This document shows positions 33,376-43,719 of a DNA stretch of 64,000 nucleotides, piece after piece. A model generated the notes under the pieces. That model did not search any database, was not told the origin of the DNA, and worked only from the letters and a program-made list of their open reading frames with translations. This DNA comes from Stomoxys calcitrans (taxonomy: Eukaryota; Arthropoda; Insecta; Diptera; Muscidae). The stretch is from NCBI RefSeq assembly GCF_963082655.1, contig NC_081556.1:66951727-67015726 (forward strand). The letters are read 5' to 3'. The first letter of the stretch is position 1; each line of letters begins with the position of its first letter. Made by a program: the position numbers and the translations under genes.

Positions 33376-33669
33376 TTTGTCATTATAAAAAATCTAACTG
33401 AACTTTTTTGTTTAGAGTAAATGAAAATTAAATTTTTTTCAGACAGCATCATTTGGGGTGGGGTCGGGTTCCTGGTTACGTAGTCCCAGCTAAGTTCTTC
33501 ACTGAGTTCAAATTTGACGTTCATAAAAAGCGTAGACGAAACGTTTTTCATCTTGGGCCGACATGATCATAAAGGAAATTTCGTCGCGTTTGCTTTCATT
33601 GGCTTTTAAATTGATAACAACTGTTGCCAAATATAAACTTTCCACTTTTATTTTTAGGATACTAAACTA

Positions 33670-33935
33670 CATTTCCCATGAATATTCCATTAAGGAACAG
33701 GGGACAGGGGAAACTTCGCTCATATCAATGAGTACAGTCCGATTAAAGTTTAATCTCAGTGATAAGGGGCATAGTTTTTTATGCCGAGTCCGAACGGCGT
33801 GCCGCATAGCGACACCACTTGGTAGAGAAGATTTAACATGGCAGGGTACCTTACAAATGTTGGTTGCCAGCAGTACTAAGGGGAAAACCGCCTCTGAAAA
33901 ATTTTCTGAAGTTCACGCCGGGATTTGAACCCATG
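33670..33935 (-). mobile_element. tRNA-derived SINE-1, nearly full copy
   Basis: In reverse: tail 'cccatgaatattccattaag', body 'caatgagtacagtccgatta', 'ccgagtccgaacggcgtgcc', then 'ggttgccagcagtactaagg', and the tRNA-like head ending with the box B complement 'gccgggatttgaaccc' near 33915-33932. Shares this order with 42475-42720 (same strand), 42889-43075 (opposite) and 22513-22630. Confidence 0.75.
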
Positions 33936-34524
33936 ATAACCTTTTTTTACGATAACACAACTAAATAATACAATTTACCAAAAATAGCTGTGTTTTATTT
34001 AAGTTCTATACAGTGCAGTGCAATGGCATCTATCCAGGAGGAGAAAGTTCTGGATTAATTACCATCTGTTGTCAGGATTGCCATGATATGTTTTTCACAA
34101 AAAAGTGTGGCCACTTACAGAAATACCTTTGTGAATGATAAAATCAAATTGAAACCAAAATATTTGCGTGCCAAAATCTTATTTAATTTTATTTCAATGC
34201 AATACCGCAATGCCCACACATTTTTGCAAATTTAAGTTGTATACTTTACAAATGCTTGCACTTTTTCCTCATATTGTTTAGACAGGTTGGCAAGTGGCGT
34301 TACCACCCCATGGCAAACAAACAGACTTGCACTGGAAACTTATTTGCGTTTTATTTTTGCCCTTCACGGCTTATCCATCCCGTACTCAATTGAAACACAG
34401 CAAATATATGCAGGTGGTAAATATATAATAGGGTTGCCTATATGTTTTTTTTTATAAAAAAAAACTTTTTGAGGATTTTTGCAACAAGTGAAACAATGTT
34501 TTGTGGAAACTTTCCACAGTGAAC
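33936..34524. other. Unassigned AT-rich sequence
   Basis: No family or coding signal recognised. Poly-T and poly-A runs at about 34446-34470. Confidence 0.3.
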
Positions 34525-34561
34525 GAACTTAATACCATCCTTTTTAGCTGGTATTATGTTC
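34525..34561. repeat. Hairpin, 13-bp arms
   Basis: GAACTTAATACCA (34525-34537) and TGGTATTATGTTC (34549-34561) pair with one mismatch across an 11-nt loop. A similar 'ggtattatgttcg' phrase recurs at 35712, suggesting the terminal part of an unnamed repeat that was split by repeat E. Confidence 0.55.
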
Positions 34562-34805
34562 GCTTTTAGCGACGAAAATCAATATTTATTCGACATTAAA
34601 GGCTAGTCCAGGATGCTCTAATAAGGTAAATTTGAGGATGCGAACAGCTGAGTACAATTTTTTAGTTTTTGCTTTGATTTCGCAATAATTCTAAATGTCA
34701 AATGCTTGATAGCACTCCCATGATTGTATTCTTAAATCTTAAAAAGATTTTTTTTTTGATCCAATATTCTAAACATAATGATTGGTGTTCTATTCGGCTT
34801 TTCGC

Positions 34806-35485
34806 GTGATCAACTGCACTCGTAAAAGAAAGTTTGCTGAAAATAGCAAACACTTTGCTGAATATTAGTATTTAATTTTGCTGCTATTGTAGCAGTAGTT
34901 CTGCTATTGCAGCAGTAGTTCTGCAGTTTCAGTGCAGCGTGCTCATTGCGGAAAAGTCTGTTGTTTGCTGAAAATGACTGCTGCTGAGTTATGAAGGGGA
35001 TGTAAGAAGTAAAACTTAAATACATATGTAAATGTGTTATAATCACCACTGTTATAATCACCACTGAATGTATATTTTCCATTATTTTTTCTTTAAATTT
35101 AGATACAAGAGGTCATGCCAGTCATGTACACATTAGTAAAATATATACCAATGGATGGATCAGGCCGATTCTCTATAGTAATATTCCACAAATTAAAATC
35201 AAGTCTTCCAACAAAATTAAAAAAAAAAATTCTAAAAAATTTTTAAAAAATTCCTAAAGTAATCCAAACAAATAACAGGCGAACATAAAAAGTAGCATAG
35301 ACATTTTTTCAGCAGATCTTGTACTTAAAACAACAGATTATGTTTGCTGATTTAGCTGACCGAAATGTTTGCTAATACAGCAGCCCTATGTTTGATGAAA
35401 CAGCAGTAATGTCTGCTTTCCCATTTTCGGCAGAAAAAACTGTTGTTTAAGCAAACATTTTTGCCGTTTTGAATAACATATTTGG
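34806..35485 (+). repeat. Repeat family E, copy 1 (TGCTG-rich ends)
   Basis: About 0.65 kb. Left part full of 'tttgctgaaaat' and 'gcagcagtagttctgc'; middle 'aatgtatattttccatta' and 'aatattccacaaattaaaat'; right part 'cagcagccctatgtttgatg' and 'gctgtttaagcaaacatt'-like. Left and right ends are loosely complementary (GCAAA...GCTG against CAGC...TTTGC), suggesting a MITE with subterminal repeats. Same order as in 36740-37285. Confidence 0.7.
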
Positions 35486-35916
35486 TTGAGTGAGTCAAAC
35501 TCCATATAAAAAACGTATCAGCTAAAAACATGTTCAATAAAAAATGCATCTTTACGCTATTGGCTTAAACGGACTACTTGAGAACAATAAATCCCAGTGT
35601 AATATGAATTTAAGATTGAGATGGTACAAAAACTTTCATGTAATTATGTAAAAAAAAAATTATGACATTTTATAAAGCTTTTCGCAACTATTCCGAAAGT
35701 CGAACAGGGTGGTATTATGTTCGATTTTCGCCAAACTTATGAGAAAATATTAACCCTCTCACGTCCGATGTTGTGTATATGCAACATTGTGTTTAAGAGC
35801 AAGTACCGCTATTTTACATAACATTCTTTAATTCTTTCGCACATAAAGCCTCATGTTGTTAAAGCTTACAGCTGATAAGTTTATAGTCAGCTGTGCACGT
35901 GTTCAGTAAAGGGTGA

Positions 35917-36330
35917 TTTTTTAGCTATTATCTTTTTGGCAACACCGGTTTAAACAGAATACGCATGATTCGTGTTTTGTTTCACTGTCAAACATCTTCA
36001 TTTTGGTCTATAATTTAACCACGAATCATCTTAAAACAAACAACACTTGCAAATTATTGAATTTTATTATCAAAATCCATGCTCTGTTAAGAAAGTTCAT
36101 CTCGCGCTTCTTCCATTTCACGACAAAGCTCATTTTTGGGTCAATGTGTACGTAAATAAACAGAATTGTCGATTTTGGGGTGAAGATCAGCCAAAAGCAT
36201 TGCAGGAGCTACCAGTGCATCTAGGAAAAGTCACAGTTTGGTGCGGTTTATAGGCTGGTGGCATCGCTGAACGCTATCGTGAGATACCGCCCGAAATGTT
36301 GGAAAGAGTATGCCAAAATTGAACTAAAAC
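35917..36330 (+). mobile_element. DD41D mariner, internally deleted copy
   Basis: Starts AAAGGGTGATTTTTTAGCTA after TA/TA. It keeps the left UTR and a transposase block (HFWVNVYVNKQNCRFWGEDQPKALQELPVH, shown with breaks: residues from ORF 36047-36253), then jumps from GGIA to ERYREI and PEMLERVCQN, so the whole catalytic core with all QQD and PLD motifs is missing. Right end not found. Confidence 0.75.
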
Positions 36331-36739
36331 CATGTTTATATTTGGAGCAAGTCTCGAGTTTTGCAACAAGGTTTCCCATACATTTTCAATGTAAGCAAAA
36401 GTACTTATTTGAGGAGATTTGCAGCAAATCTCCTCCGAAATTCAAATGCAACACTGCGTTTGCATTGAAAACCGGTTATTAACGGTAGTTTTGGGCATCA
36501 CTTGTTCTCAACATCTGACAACTTCTTATTGAAATTATAAAATTTTGTAGTCAAATTGAAAAAAAAAATAGTTTCACCAATTTAATTGCTGACCACAATA
36601 TACATATATGCTGAACACAATAAAAATGCATATTACAATAAAAATGCCATCAAAAAAATGCCTGTTGACAAATGCTAATCACTTGAGTGTAAAGGAGTTA
36701 TGGAGATTAACGCAAATCAAGTGGATTTGGGCTCTAGTA
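36331..36739. other. Unassigned AT-rich sequence
   Basis: Includes an inverted motif 'gaggagatttgcagcaaatctcctc' (arms 36411-36421 and 36425-36435, nearly perfect). No coding call. Confidence 0.35.
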
Positions 36740-37285
36740 CTGCAATTTTAGAGCAGCAGGCTTACTGCTGAAAAGTCTGAAAATTACTGCTGCTTAATTA
36801 TGAAGGGGATGTTAGAAGAAAAAAATAAAACACACACATATGTAAATGTGTGTCTCAGCGGATGTTTATAATCACCACTAAATGTATACTTTCCAAGCCA
36901 CGCCAGTCATGAACACATTAGTAGAGCAATAACAAAAAAGGGAGCGAGTTTAGCCACATTTCGAAATGTATATCAAGGGATGGATCAAGGTAGCTTCTTT
37001 ACAGTAATATTCCACAAATTAAAATCATCTCTTCCAGCAAAATGTCTAAAAAATGCCTAAAGTAATCGAAACAAGTGACAGGCAATCATAAAAAGTAGCA
37101 TACAAATTTTTTTCACAGCAGACTTGTGTATTCAAAACAGCAGATTTTGTTAGTTGAAATAGCAGTTAGAAATGTTTGCTACTACAGCAGCCCTATGTTT
37201 GCTGAGAGAGCAGTAATGTCTGCATTCCCATTTTCAGCAGACAAAAACTGCTGTTTTAGCAAACATTTTTGCTGTCGTGAATAAC
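36740..37285 (+). repeat. Repeat family E, copy 2
   Basis: Matches copy 1 in order: 'gcaattttagagcagcaggc', 'aaaattactgctgcttaatt', 'gtgtgtctcagcggatgttt', 'aatattccacaaattaaaat', 'cagcagccctatgtttgctg' and 'actgctgttttagcaaacat'. The cleanest guide to the family. Confidence 0.75.
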
Positions 37286-37389
37286 AAAATTGGTTGAGTG
37301 AAAAACAGTCCGTGTTAAAATTTTTAAATGTAGTGTTGCGTATATGCTAAATTAGTCAATGAGGAAATTTTCGAAAAATAAAAATTTCT

Positions 37390-37822
37390 TGAGCCCATAG
37401 AGGGCGCATTTCTTATCCGATTTGGCTGAAATTTTGCACAAGTGTTTTGTTTTGATATAGATACCATATAAACCGATATCGGATCTTGACTTCTTGAGCC
37501 TCTAGAGTGCACAATTCTTATACGAGTTGGCTCAAATTTTGCACATAAAGTTTTGCTATTCTTCCAACAGGAGTGCCAAGTATGGTTTATAACGATAAAT
37601 TTGACTTCTTAAGCTTCTAGGGATCGCAATTATTTAGCTGAAATTTTAAACGTGGTAATTATTATGACTTTTTATAGTCATGAGAAATACTCTCCATCTG
37701 TATCTATAGATGTATCTTCTATATATTGGGAAAAGTCATTCATATAACGTATCAAATGCGATCCAAAGTGGAGGGTGTAAAAGATTTGGCCCGGTCGAAC
37801 TTAACTCTCTTCTACTTGTTTT
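37390..37822 (+). repeat. Fly TTTATACCC repeat, 3' part
   Basis: Two to three body units ('cttgagcccatagagggcgc', 'tccgatttggctgaaatttt') and the 3' close 'tttggcccggtcgaacttaa' with 'cttctacttgtttt'. 5' end absent. Confidence 0.82.
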
Positions 37823-38513
37823 TTGATTTTCTCGTCAGGATTCGAGGGGAAACGCCCCACACTAAAACCCCCAAACGGGCATATAGATCGGTATAATATG
37901 GGACTTAAATAAAAGAAATCTGGGACTCGAGAACCAATCTCATATAGGATTCGGAGGCCAAGTATCAGGGGTCCGTGTCGCTCCCAAAGCTTTCTATAGG
38001 CTAAATAAGTCAAATAAGGCGACTTACGCATGAGGCATCTGTTTGCTTACAATCTCCAGGCGATCTGCATAACGCCAATTCGACCCCATTTATCGTGAGA
38101 AATACTCGCCTCTTTTGACAAAAAAGGTTCGAAATTCTTAGTGCTTCGTCGCGGGGGTACTACGGTACTCTTCGGGCGAAAAAAGTACTAAAGTGCTGAC
38201 TTTTCCATCCCTGGTATAAAGTAGTATGTTTGAACTTTTGATTAGAGCAGACGTCTTTTCATTTCGCTCCGCAGTAATTTTCTGTAACTCGTAATAGGTA
38301 GTTATTTTTGGAGAAATTTTTTAAATCACTCAAAGATAGCTACGATAGTGTTATCCATTAGGTGGTTGAGGTTTTGCGTCTGGAGCCCCGGAGTAGGCTC
38401 CAAAGACCCAACAACTGCGGTGCACCGTTTCACGGCCGTGGCCAAAAACGGCAAAAGTCAATATATTCGGAATGCAATTTTTGGTTGCAAATTTCTAGAG
38501 AACATTCCAATTA
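37823..38513. other. Unassigned sequence
   Basis: Some short GC-richer phrases ('gaaacgccccacactaaaac') hint at the 2366-3040 repeat family but I cannot align them. No gene called; 74-76-aa ORFs here have no domain. Confidence 0.3.
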
Positions 38514-38515
38514 TA

Positions 38516-38752
38516 TTGGATTGCCCAAAAAGTAATTGCGGATTTTTTAAAAGAAAGTATATGCATTTTTAATAGAACTTAGAATGAACTTTAATAAAGC
38601 ATACTTTTTTTACATTTTTTTTCTAAAGCAAGCTAAAAGTAGCAGCTGATAACTGACAGAAGAAAGAATGCAATTACAGAGTCACAAGCTGTGAAAAAAT
38701 TTGTCAACGCCGACTATATGAAAAATCCGCAATTACTTTTTGGGCAACCCAA
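38516..38752 (+). mobile_element. MITE-1, copy 3
   Basis: TIRs TTGGATTGCCCAAAAAGTAA and TTACTTTTTGGGCAACCCAA, flanked by TA at 38514-38515 and 38753-38754. 237 bp, the fullest copy. A 39-bp inner TIR can be followed on both sides. Confidence 0.93.
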
Positions 38753-38989
38753 TAGTAAATATTAAATTTGGTATCAATATGTCAAGTAGTTTTGTGTATG
38801 TAGGGGTTCGATCCAACCATTTTTGGTTATGCCTCTTTCCTAGTTTAATGACGAAAACTAAAAATGGCATCTGTTCTTTAATATTAAATAACATCTATGC
38901 CATGTTTCATCCACCTAGGGTAATTCCTTCTATTTTTGGCCAACTTTACTATGACCTCATGACACTGTGCGGTGGTGGTATTAGGCCGC

Positions 38990-39526
38990 AGCATGTTGTC
39001 AGCTACTAAGACCTCCACTGGTGGAGCGGTTGCGCCAAGCTCCACTAGCCTACAGGTGACCTAATACTCCCATGTCTTTGCGGAATTACCTGCGCCTCCT
39101 CCAGTCTGCGACGATTCAGGTTGGTATCGGGGCCTATACAAACTAACTACCTTCGGTATCAACGCTCAACACATATGTCGTTGCGCCCTACAGAAGATTG
39201 GAGAGATCTGGCCAGGCGCAACTCTGGATTTGGTCAAGAAGGAAAATATTATTTTTTGACCAATGGCACATCCTTCGATACCAAGAATTCCTTCACATAC
39301 TAAATCCATACTTGTTGTTGCTGAACACAGGTCTGAGGTGGTGAGTGGTTCCAATGCTTTCTCACCTGCGCCTGGATGTGTAAGGAAACTCATCATGACA
39401 AGATCGAACGAATTTTGTGAGGATGAACTCCTGGCGGGCTCAGAAGACGAGGCTAACGCAACAGTGGTGGAAATTTTGAATCCTGACTATGGTCCGGTTT
39501 CTGAAGATAAATCTCCACCCTTGTAA
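38990..39526 (+). pseudogene. Element A ORF1, 3' remnant
   Basis: The last open block (39263-39526) reads DELLAGSEDEANATVVEILN and ends SEDKSPPL. ORF2 begins in another frame at ATG 39489, so the two ORFs overlap by about 38 nt, a usual layout for I/LOA-type elements. Upstream to about 38990 the reading continues in other frames with stops. No zinc knuckle seen here. Confidence 0.55.
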
Positions 39527-41188
39527 GGCCGCTTCGGCGATACTAAAGGTCGTCCTGGTGGCAGGGGGATTTGACGTGGTTCTTGCCCAGGAACCATGGG
39601 TGTGCGTTGCAATGGTTTGTGGACTAAGAATTACTGCATTTAAACTACTCAAGTATACGGGGAATGGGAGACCAGAGCCTGTATTCTTGCAAAGAGTAGT
39701 CAAAATGTTTTCTTTCTTCCGTCGCTAAGAACTGAACATTCAGTAGAAGCCAGCCCTAAAATAAATAAGTCTCATTACTGTCTGACTTCCTTATAGGTGG
39801 CACACGATTCAGAGATGCCGCCTTCAAGCCTTAACTTGCTGGTAGAAGCCGCTTCTGCAGAGAAAAAGAGCCTCATTGTAGGACGATGTGCTAATGCACA
39901 TCACCCGATATGGGGAAATTAGGATCTAAGCGAAAGCGTAAGCTGCTTATCGAATATATTATAAGTTGTAATCTGACGACTTGTGATTAAGGGAATAAAC
40001 CGACCTTTATTACCAGGAACAGGTTGGAGGTAGATGTTACCTTTGAATCGGAAGATCTAAGCGGAAGGATATGCGACTGGGAGTGTAGGATGACAACAGC
40101 TTCTCTGATCATCGGTATATTAGTTTCAGCCTTCGGAAAGTATTGCAGAAGTGGTCCCTTGGCTAAACAGGCGGAATATGATAAATTTCGGCACACATTC
40201 TGCACGACTATCCCCTATAGACCAAAAAAGTAAGTGACAACTGCGGAGGATATAGACATAATGGTCAAGTGGATTACGAAGGCCCTGAATGATTCGGTTG
40301 TGTCAGCATGTCCTAGAGCCAAGCCAAGGGGCAAACAACGACCGCCACTCTTCAACAGAGCGAAAGCCACAAGGGCACCACGCGATTGGGACATCTATAA
40401 GGCTGAGCTAAGAAAATACATGGGCGAGCTGACAAAGGCTCATAACCAATCCTGGGTGGAATTCTGCAGCTTCGTGGAGGATACATCTGAGGCATCTATC
40501 CTAAGGAAGATCCTATCCTCAGAAGAAGTCAGAGAATGCATGGACAATGTTTAGTGAGGAAACTCTAGAACTACTTGTTGACACACAGTTTCCGGGAAAC
40601 TCTCCAGCGAAACCCGTGGGTCTAGAGGAGATTGTCACTGGTATGCATTCGTCGGAGGTTATGCCTGAGTCGAAAATCCTTTGGGCGACAAAAAGATTCG
40701 ACTCTTTTAATTCGCCAGGCACTGATGATGTATCACCGCTTGAATTACAAGCTGTGTCCGATAGACTGACTTCTTGGCTTACGGAAATATACTCTGCTTG
40801 TATCAGCATGCCATATATATCTGTGGGATGGAGGAACACAAAGTTCATTTTCATTCCAAAAGCTGGAAAACCTTACCAAACGAAGGCGAGAGATTTTCGT
40901 CCTATTAGTCTGTCATCCTTTATGATTAAGACTCTTGAGAGGTTGATAGAAACATGTCTTAGGGCAAAGATCGCCTGTCTAGGTAACAGCATGCATATAG
41001 TAAGGGCAAATCCACTGACACAAGCCTTCACGACCTAGTCGCTGACAAAGAATATACAATGGTAAAATTTCTTCACATTAAAGTTGCTTTCAATAATGAA
41101 AACCCGGCGTCAGTCATGAATAAGCTGTAGAATCTAGGCATCAACACTTCCATAAGAAAGTTTATTATTGGCTATATTAGTTTCAACC
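39489..41188 (+). pseudogene. Element A ORF2, plus-strand copy (endonuclease, linker, RT)
   Basis: Begins MVRFLKINLHPCKAASAILK and GGFDVVLAQEPW, the APE-endonuclease N-terminus with the catalytic QEPW-type motif. Scattered frames follow: EKKSLIVGRCANAHHPIW (about 39860), then linker WITKALNDSVVSACPRAKPRGKQ (40270) and NQSWVEFCSFVEDTSEASILRKILSS, then RT PGTDDVSPLELQAV, FIFIPKAGKP and DFRPISLSSFMIKTLERLIE (40690-40990). The stretch continues after a MITE insertion. Compared with the minus-strand copy it has a small deletion around NRA (40360). Multiple frameshifts. Confidence 0.78.
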
Positions 41189-41423
41189 TTCGGGTTGCCA
41201 AAAAGTAATTGCGGATTTTTCATATAGTCGGCGTTGACAAATTTTTTCACAGCTTGTGACTCTGTATTTGCATTCTTTCTTCTGTCAGTTATCAGCTGTT
41301 ACTATTAGCTTGCTTTAGAAAAAAGTGTAAAAAAGTATATTTGATTAAAGTTCATTCTAAAATTTATTATAAATGCATTTACTTTCTTTTAAAAAATCCG
41401 CAATTACTTTTTTGGCAACCCAA
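41189..41423 (-). mobile_element. MITE-1, copy 4, inserted in element A RT
   Basis: Reverse-oriented relative to the other three copies (inner left side reads 'catatagtcggcgttgacaa'). TIRs TTCGGGTTGCCAAAAAGTAA and AATTACTTTTTTGGCAACCC, followed by TA at 41424-41425. RT reading stops on its left (SIRKFIIGYI) and resumes on its right (LLTKVSITAGLGTVDLKKWV). Confidence 0.9.
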
Positions 41424-41425
41424 TA

Positions 41426-41850
41426 ATAACTTACTCACCAAAGTATCCATTACAGCAGGCTTGGGAACTGTAGATCTAAAAAAATGGGTCAGCAGAGGAA
41501 CACATCAAGAAGGTGTACTGTCTCTTCTATTTTGGAACATAACCATAACCAGGGACAATACCCTGGAAGAAAAAGGTGTAAAAGTGGTCGCGTATGCTGG
41601 TGACGTGGGAGAGAGATATACTTCAGGAAGCTCTACATGCCTAAGAAAAGTGGGCTACCGAAGTTTTTTCCAGCACGATATACAAGTTAGTTACAGCGGC
41701 ACCTGTCTCCTTGGGAGGAGAGAATGTTCCATTTACAGAAAGCGGAAAATGCCTAGGTGTTGTGCTGGACAGGACATTGAACTTCAAATCCAACATTTTG
41801 GAGAGGGCAAGAAAGGCAACTCTTGCCTACTATCATATATTGACGCATGG
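41426..41850 (+). pseudogene. Element A RT, continuation after MITE
   Basis: Reads SRGTHQEGVLSLLFWNITIT (normally GTPQGG...), then EEKGVKVVAYAGDVG: the RT catalytic YADD is YAGD here (41593-41604), so one catalytic Asp is lost. A shift then leads to CLGVVLDRTLNFKSNILERA in another frame. Copy ends about 41850 without RNase H. The 187-aa ORF covering this also runs out into flanking sequence. Confidence 0.78.
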
Positions 41851-41984
41851 AATCTCAAAAATCCAATTAAAATAGTTATTAACTCAATAAACCAATTTAT
41901 TTGAAAGTTGTCGCTTTTCTCAAATAACATTTTTACTAATTGTTTCGGTGAGAATTTAAATGGACTTGGAAAATTTAATGCAAT

Positions 41985-42235
41985 AAAGATGGAGATATCA
42001 GTAACATCATTATTACAAAACGATCTTTGGTATTCGGACATTATCCGTCCGTCATCATCGTTATACGCATCTCCAATTGTACTATCGCCAAAGGCAAATG
42101 GTGAGGACCGACTATATGTGTATTACCGGGCTTTAACTGAGGTAACCAAGAAACAGCCATGGCCAATGCCAACTGTGTGTAGTGTGCAGGTAAAAAATAT
42201 TTTACAACTCTTAATGTCCGGGTATAGATTGAAGT
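41985..42235 (+). pseudogene. Ty3/Gypsy reverse transcriptase scrap
   Basis: Open frame 41908-42237 contains DIIRPSSSLYASPIVLSPKA, NGEDRLYVYYRALTEVTKKQ and PWPMP, the first RT block of Gypsy-type pol (typically IRPS.SPYASP.V.V.KK.G..R.CVDYR.LN). The Val-Asp of VDYR is changed to VYY. About 200 bp only, no LTR seen. Confidence 0.7.
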
Positions 42236-42474
42236 AGCCGAACGGTCGAAGGTAATTGCTTGACCATATAAAAAATAACTCTGTATATAAGAAGTATTAA
42301 TACACGTCTTTGTATATGTGTGCCTTTCACATTAATGACTGTGCAAATATTGAGACATGTATGTCACTTTTAAACATATGTTTACCCACATATATTATTA
42401 ATTTAGTTTACAGTTGTCTCATAAACGGACATACATTTTATCCTTGGAGATACACTGCGAGAAATGTGTAAGCA

Positions 42475-42720
42475 AATGCAAATTTGCCAAGCACCTATAT
42501 CTTTGGAGAACAAAGGAGATAATTCTCTCTTATTAATGAGTGCTGTCCGATTTAAATTTAGTTCAATAGTAAGAATACATGGCTAAAAGCCTCACAATTT
42601 CGCCAAGATTAGTGAAGAGATAACCACCGCTGAATAATGTTTCCGAAATAGTTTCGCCAATATTCGAAGTCAGGCGTTCAGCGCTATTGGCAGAGATGCT
42701 AAGGAGTTGTTAGTACATTA
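42475..42720 (-). mobile_element. tRNA-derived SINE-1, diverged reverse copy
   Basis: Contains 'attaatgagtgctgtccgat', 'ataaccaccgctgaataatg', 'tttcgccaatattcgaagtc' and 'aggcgttcagcgctattggc'. The last part is the tRNA-like head in reverse. Faces the plus-strand copy at 42889. Confidence 0.62.
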
Positions 42721-42888
42721 CTAAAGGAGATGCTAAGTAAGTAGTGCACTTAATTCTTAGCCTGAAAAATCATATCGATTGAGGTGGAGCATAATATATT
42801 TGGCTGCCCGTCTGTCTTTTGAAATGCCAACAGCGATCGAACTAATAAATATATCCGGTTAAAGTTTTGCACACGTACTTCTTATATA

Positions 42889-43075
42889 CGTGGAGGCCAC
42901 CGTAGCGCAGACGCTGAACGCAAGAGTTCGTATCGTGGCGAGAACATCAGAAAAAATGTAAGCGATGTTTATCCCCTCCTAGTGCTGGCGACATTTGTGG
43001 GGTACTATGCAATGTAAGAACTTCTCCCCAAAGAGGTGACGTACTGCAGCACGCCGCACAGTGGCGCGGTTTGAG
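42889..43075 (+). mobile_element. tRNA-derived SINE-1, forward head and body
   Basis: Head 'ggaggccaccgtagcgcaga' holds a box A-like TAGCGCAGA; 'caagagttcgtatcgtggcg' is a decayed box B. Body 'cagaaaaaatgtaagcgatg', 'ctcctagtgctggcgacatt', 'tactatgcaatgtaagaact' and 'cgtactgcagcacgccgc'. A deletion of about 15-20 bp shortens the tRNA part. Confidence 0.72.
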
Positions 43076-43545
43076 TTTTTTTCATTGCAAAAATCATATC
43101 CTTTGAGCCGAATAAGATAATTGAATTATTTAAACGGCATATGATAGACAAGTGTTCAGCCTATGAAATCAATGTTTGAAAATGGTGCTACGCCTTTGGG
43201 GTGCTTACAAATGGCTCATCAAGTCAAAATTTCTGGAAAAATGTTTACTAAGGAGAACAAAATTTTTTTCAGTTTTAGACTTGGTTCTTCCTTTTTAAGG
43301 CTTAAATATTTTAAAATTATCAACTAAAACTTAAGGAAATTTTTTTCAAATAATTTTTTAAATTTTCTGTAAAATTTTCATCATAATATATAATTTAGTT
43401 TTTTTTTTTAATTTTAAGACGTGAAAGAACAATCTTTATCAATTGTTTTTTTCTTTTTCGGAGAATAATTTCGTGGATAGTTCGGTTTGAGGTCATGTAC
43501 AATTATTAAAAACAGATGTCGGTGTGTTTTTATTAATTGTTTTAT
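43076..43545. other. AT-rich sequence, nothing recognised
   Basis: Poly-T runs and 'aaaattttc' style repeats. Contains no coding or mobile motif I can support; the right end may be the 3' terminus of the Penelope-like element. Confidence 0.35.
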
Positions 43546-43554
43546 TTTAATTTT

Positions 43555-43595
43555 TTCCAATATTTCGATTACCGCCGGTAATCTTCATCAGGGAA
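43555..43595 (-). ncRNA. Hammerhead ribozyme (Penelope-like element type)
   Basis: Minus strand, 5' to 3': TTCC, then CTGATGA (43585-43591), then a stem II of 7 bp (GATTACC / GGTAATC, loop GGC, 43567-43583), then GAAA (43563-43566), then TATT and GGAA. All hammerhead core nucleotides are present. UUCC and GGAA can form stem I, and the AUU before GGAA fits the cleavage triplet NUH, with a minimal stem III (A-U closing UA). Hammerheads with very short helix III are known in Penelope-like retroelements. It lies just 3' of the GIY-YIG domain, where such elements carry one. Activity is not shown by sequence alone. Confidence 0.78.
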
Positions 43596-43719
43596 TGGAT
43601 AACTAAAAAGATTATAGTAACATAAAACAGAATTTAACAAAAGCACAAGAAATAAAAATATAAATTTGATTAAAATTGTTAACGTTTGAAACAGAAATTA
43701 CATTTTAAAACAAGTGAAC

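Noticed and set aside
35690..35750. 'ggtattatgttcg' motif taken as a promoter
   Set aside because: The same phrase occurs in a hairpin at 34549 and, reversed, near 62763, so it is a repeat motif; no other promoter evidence.
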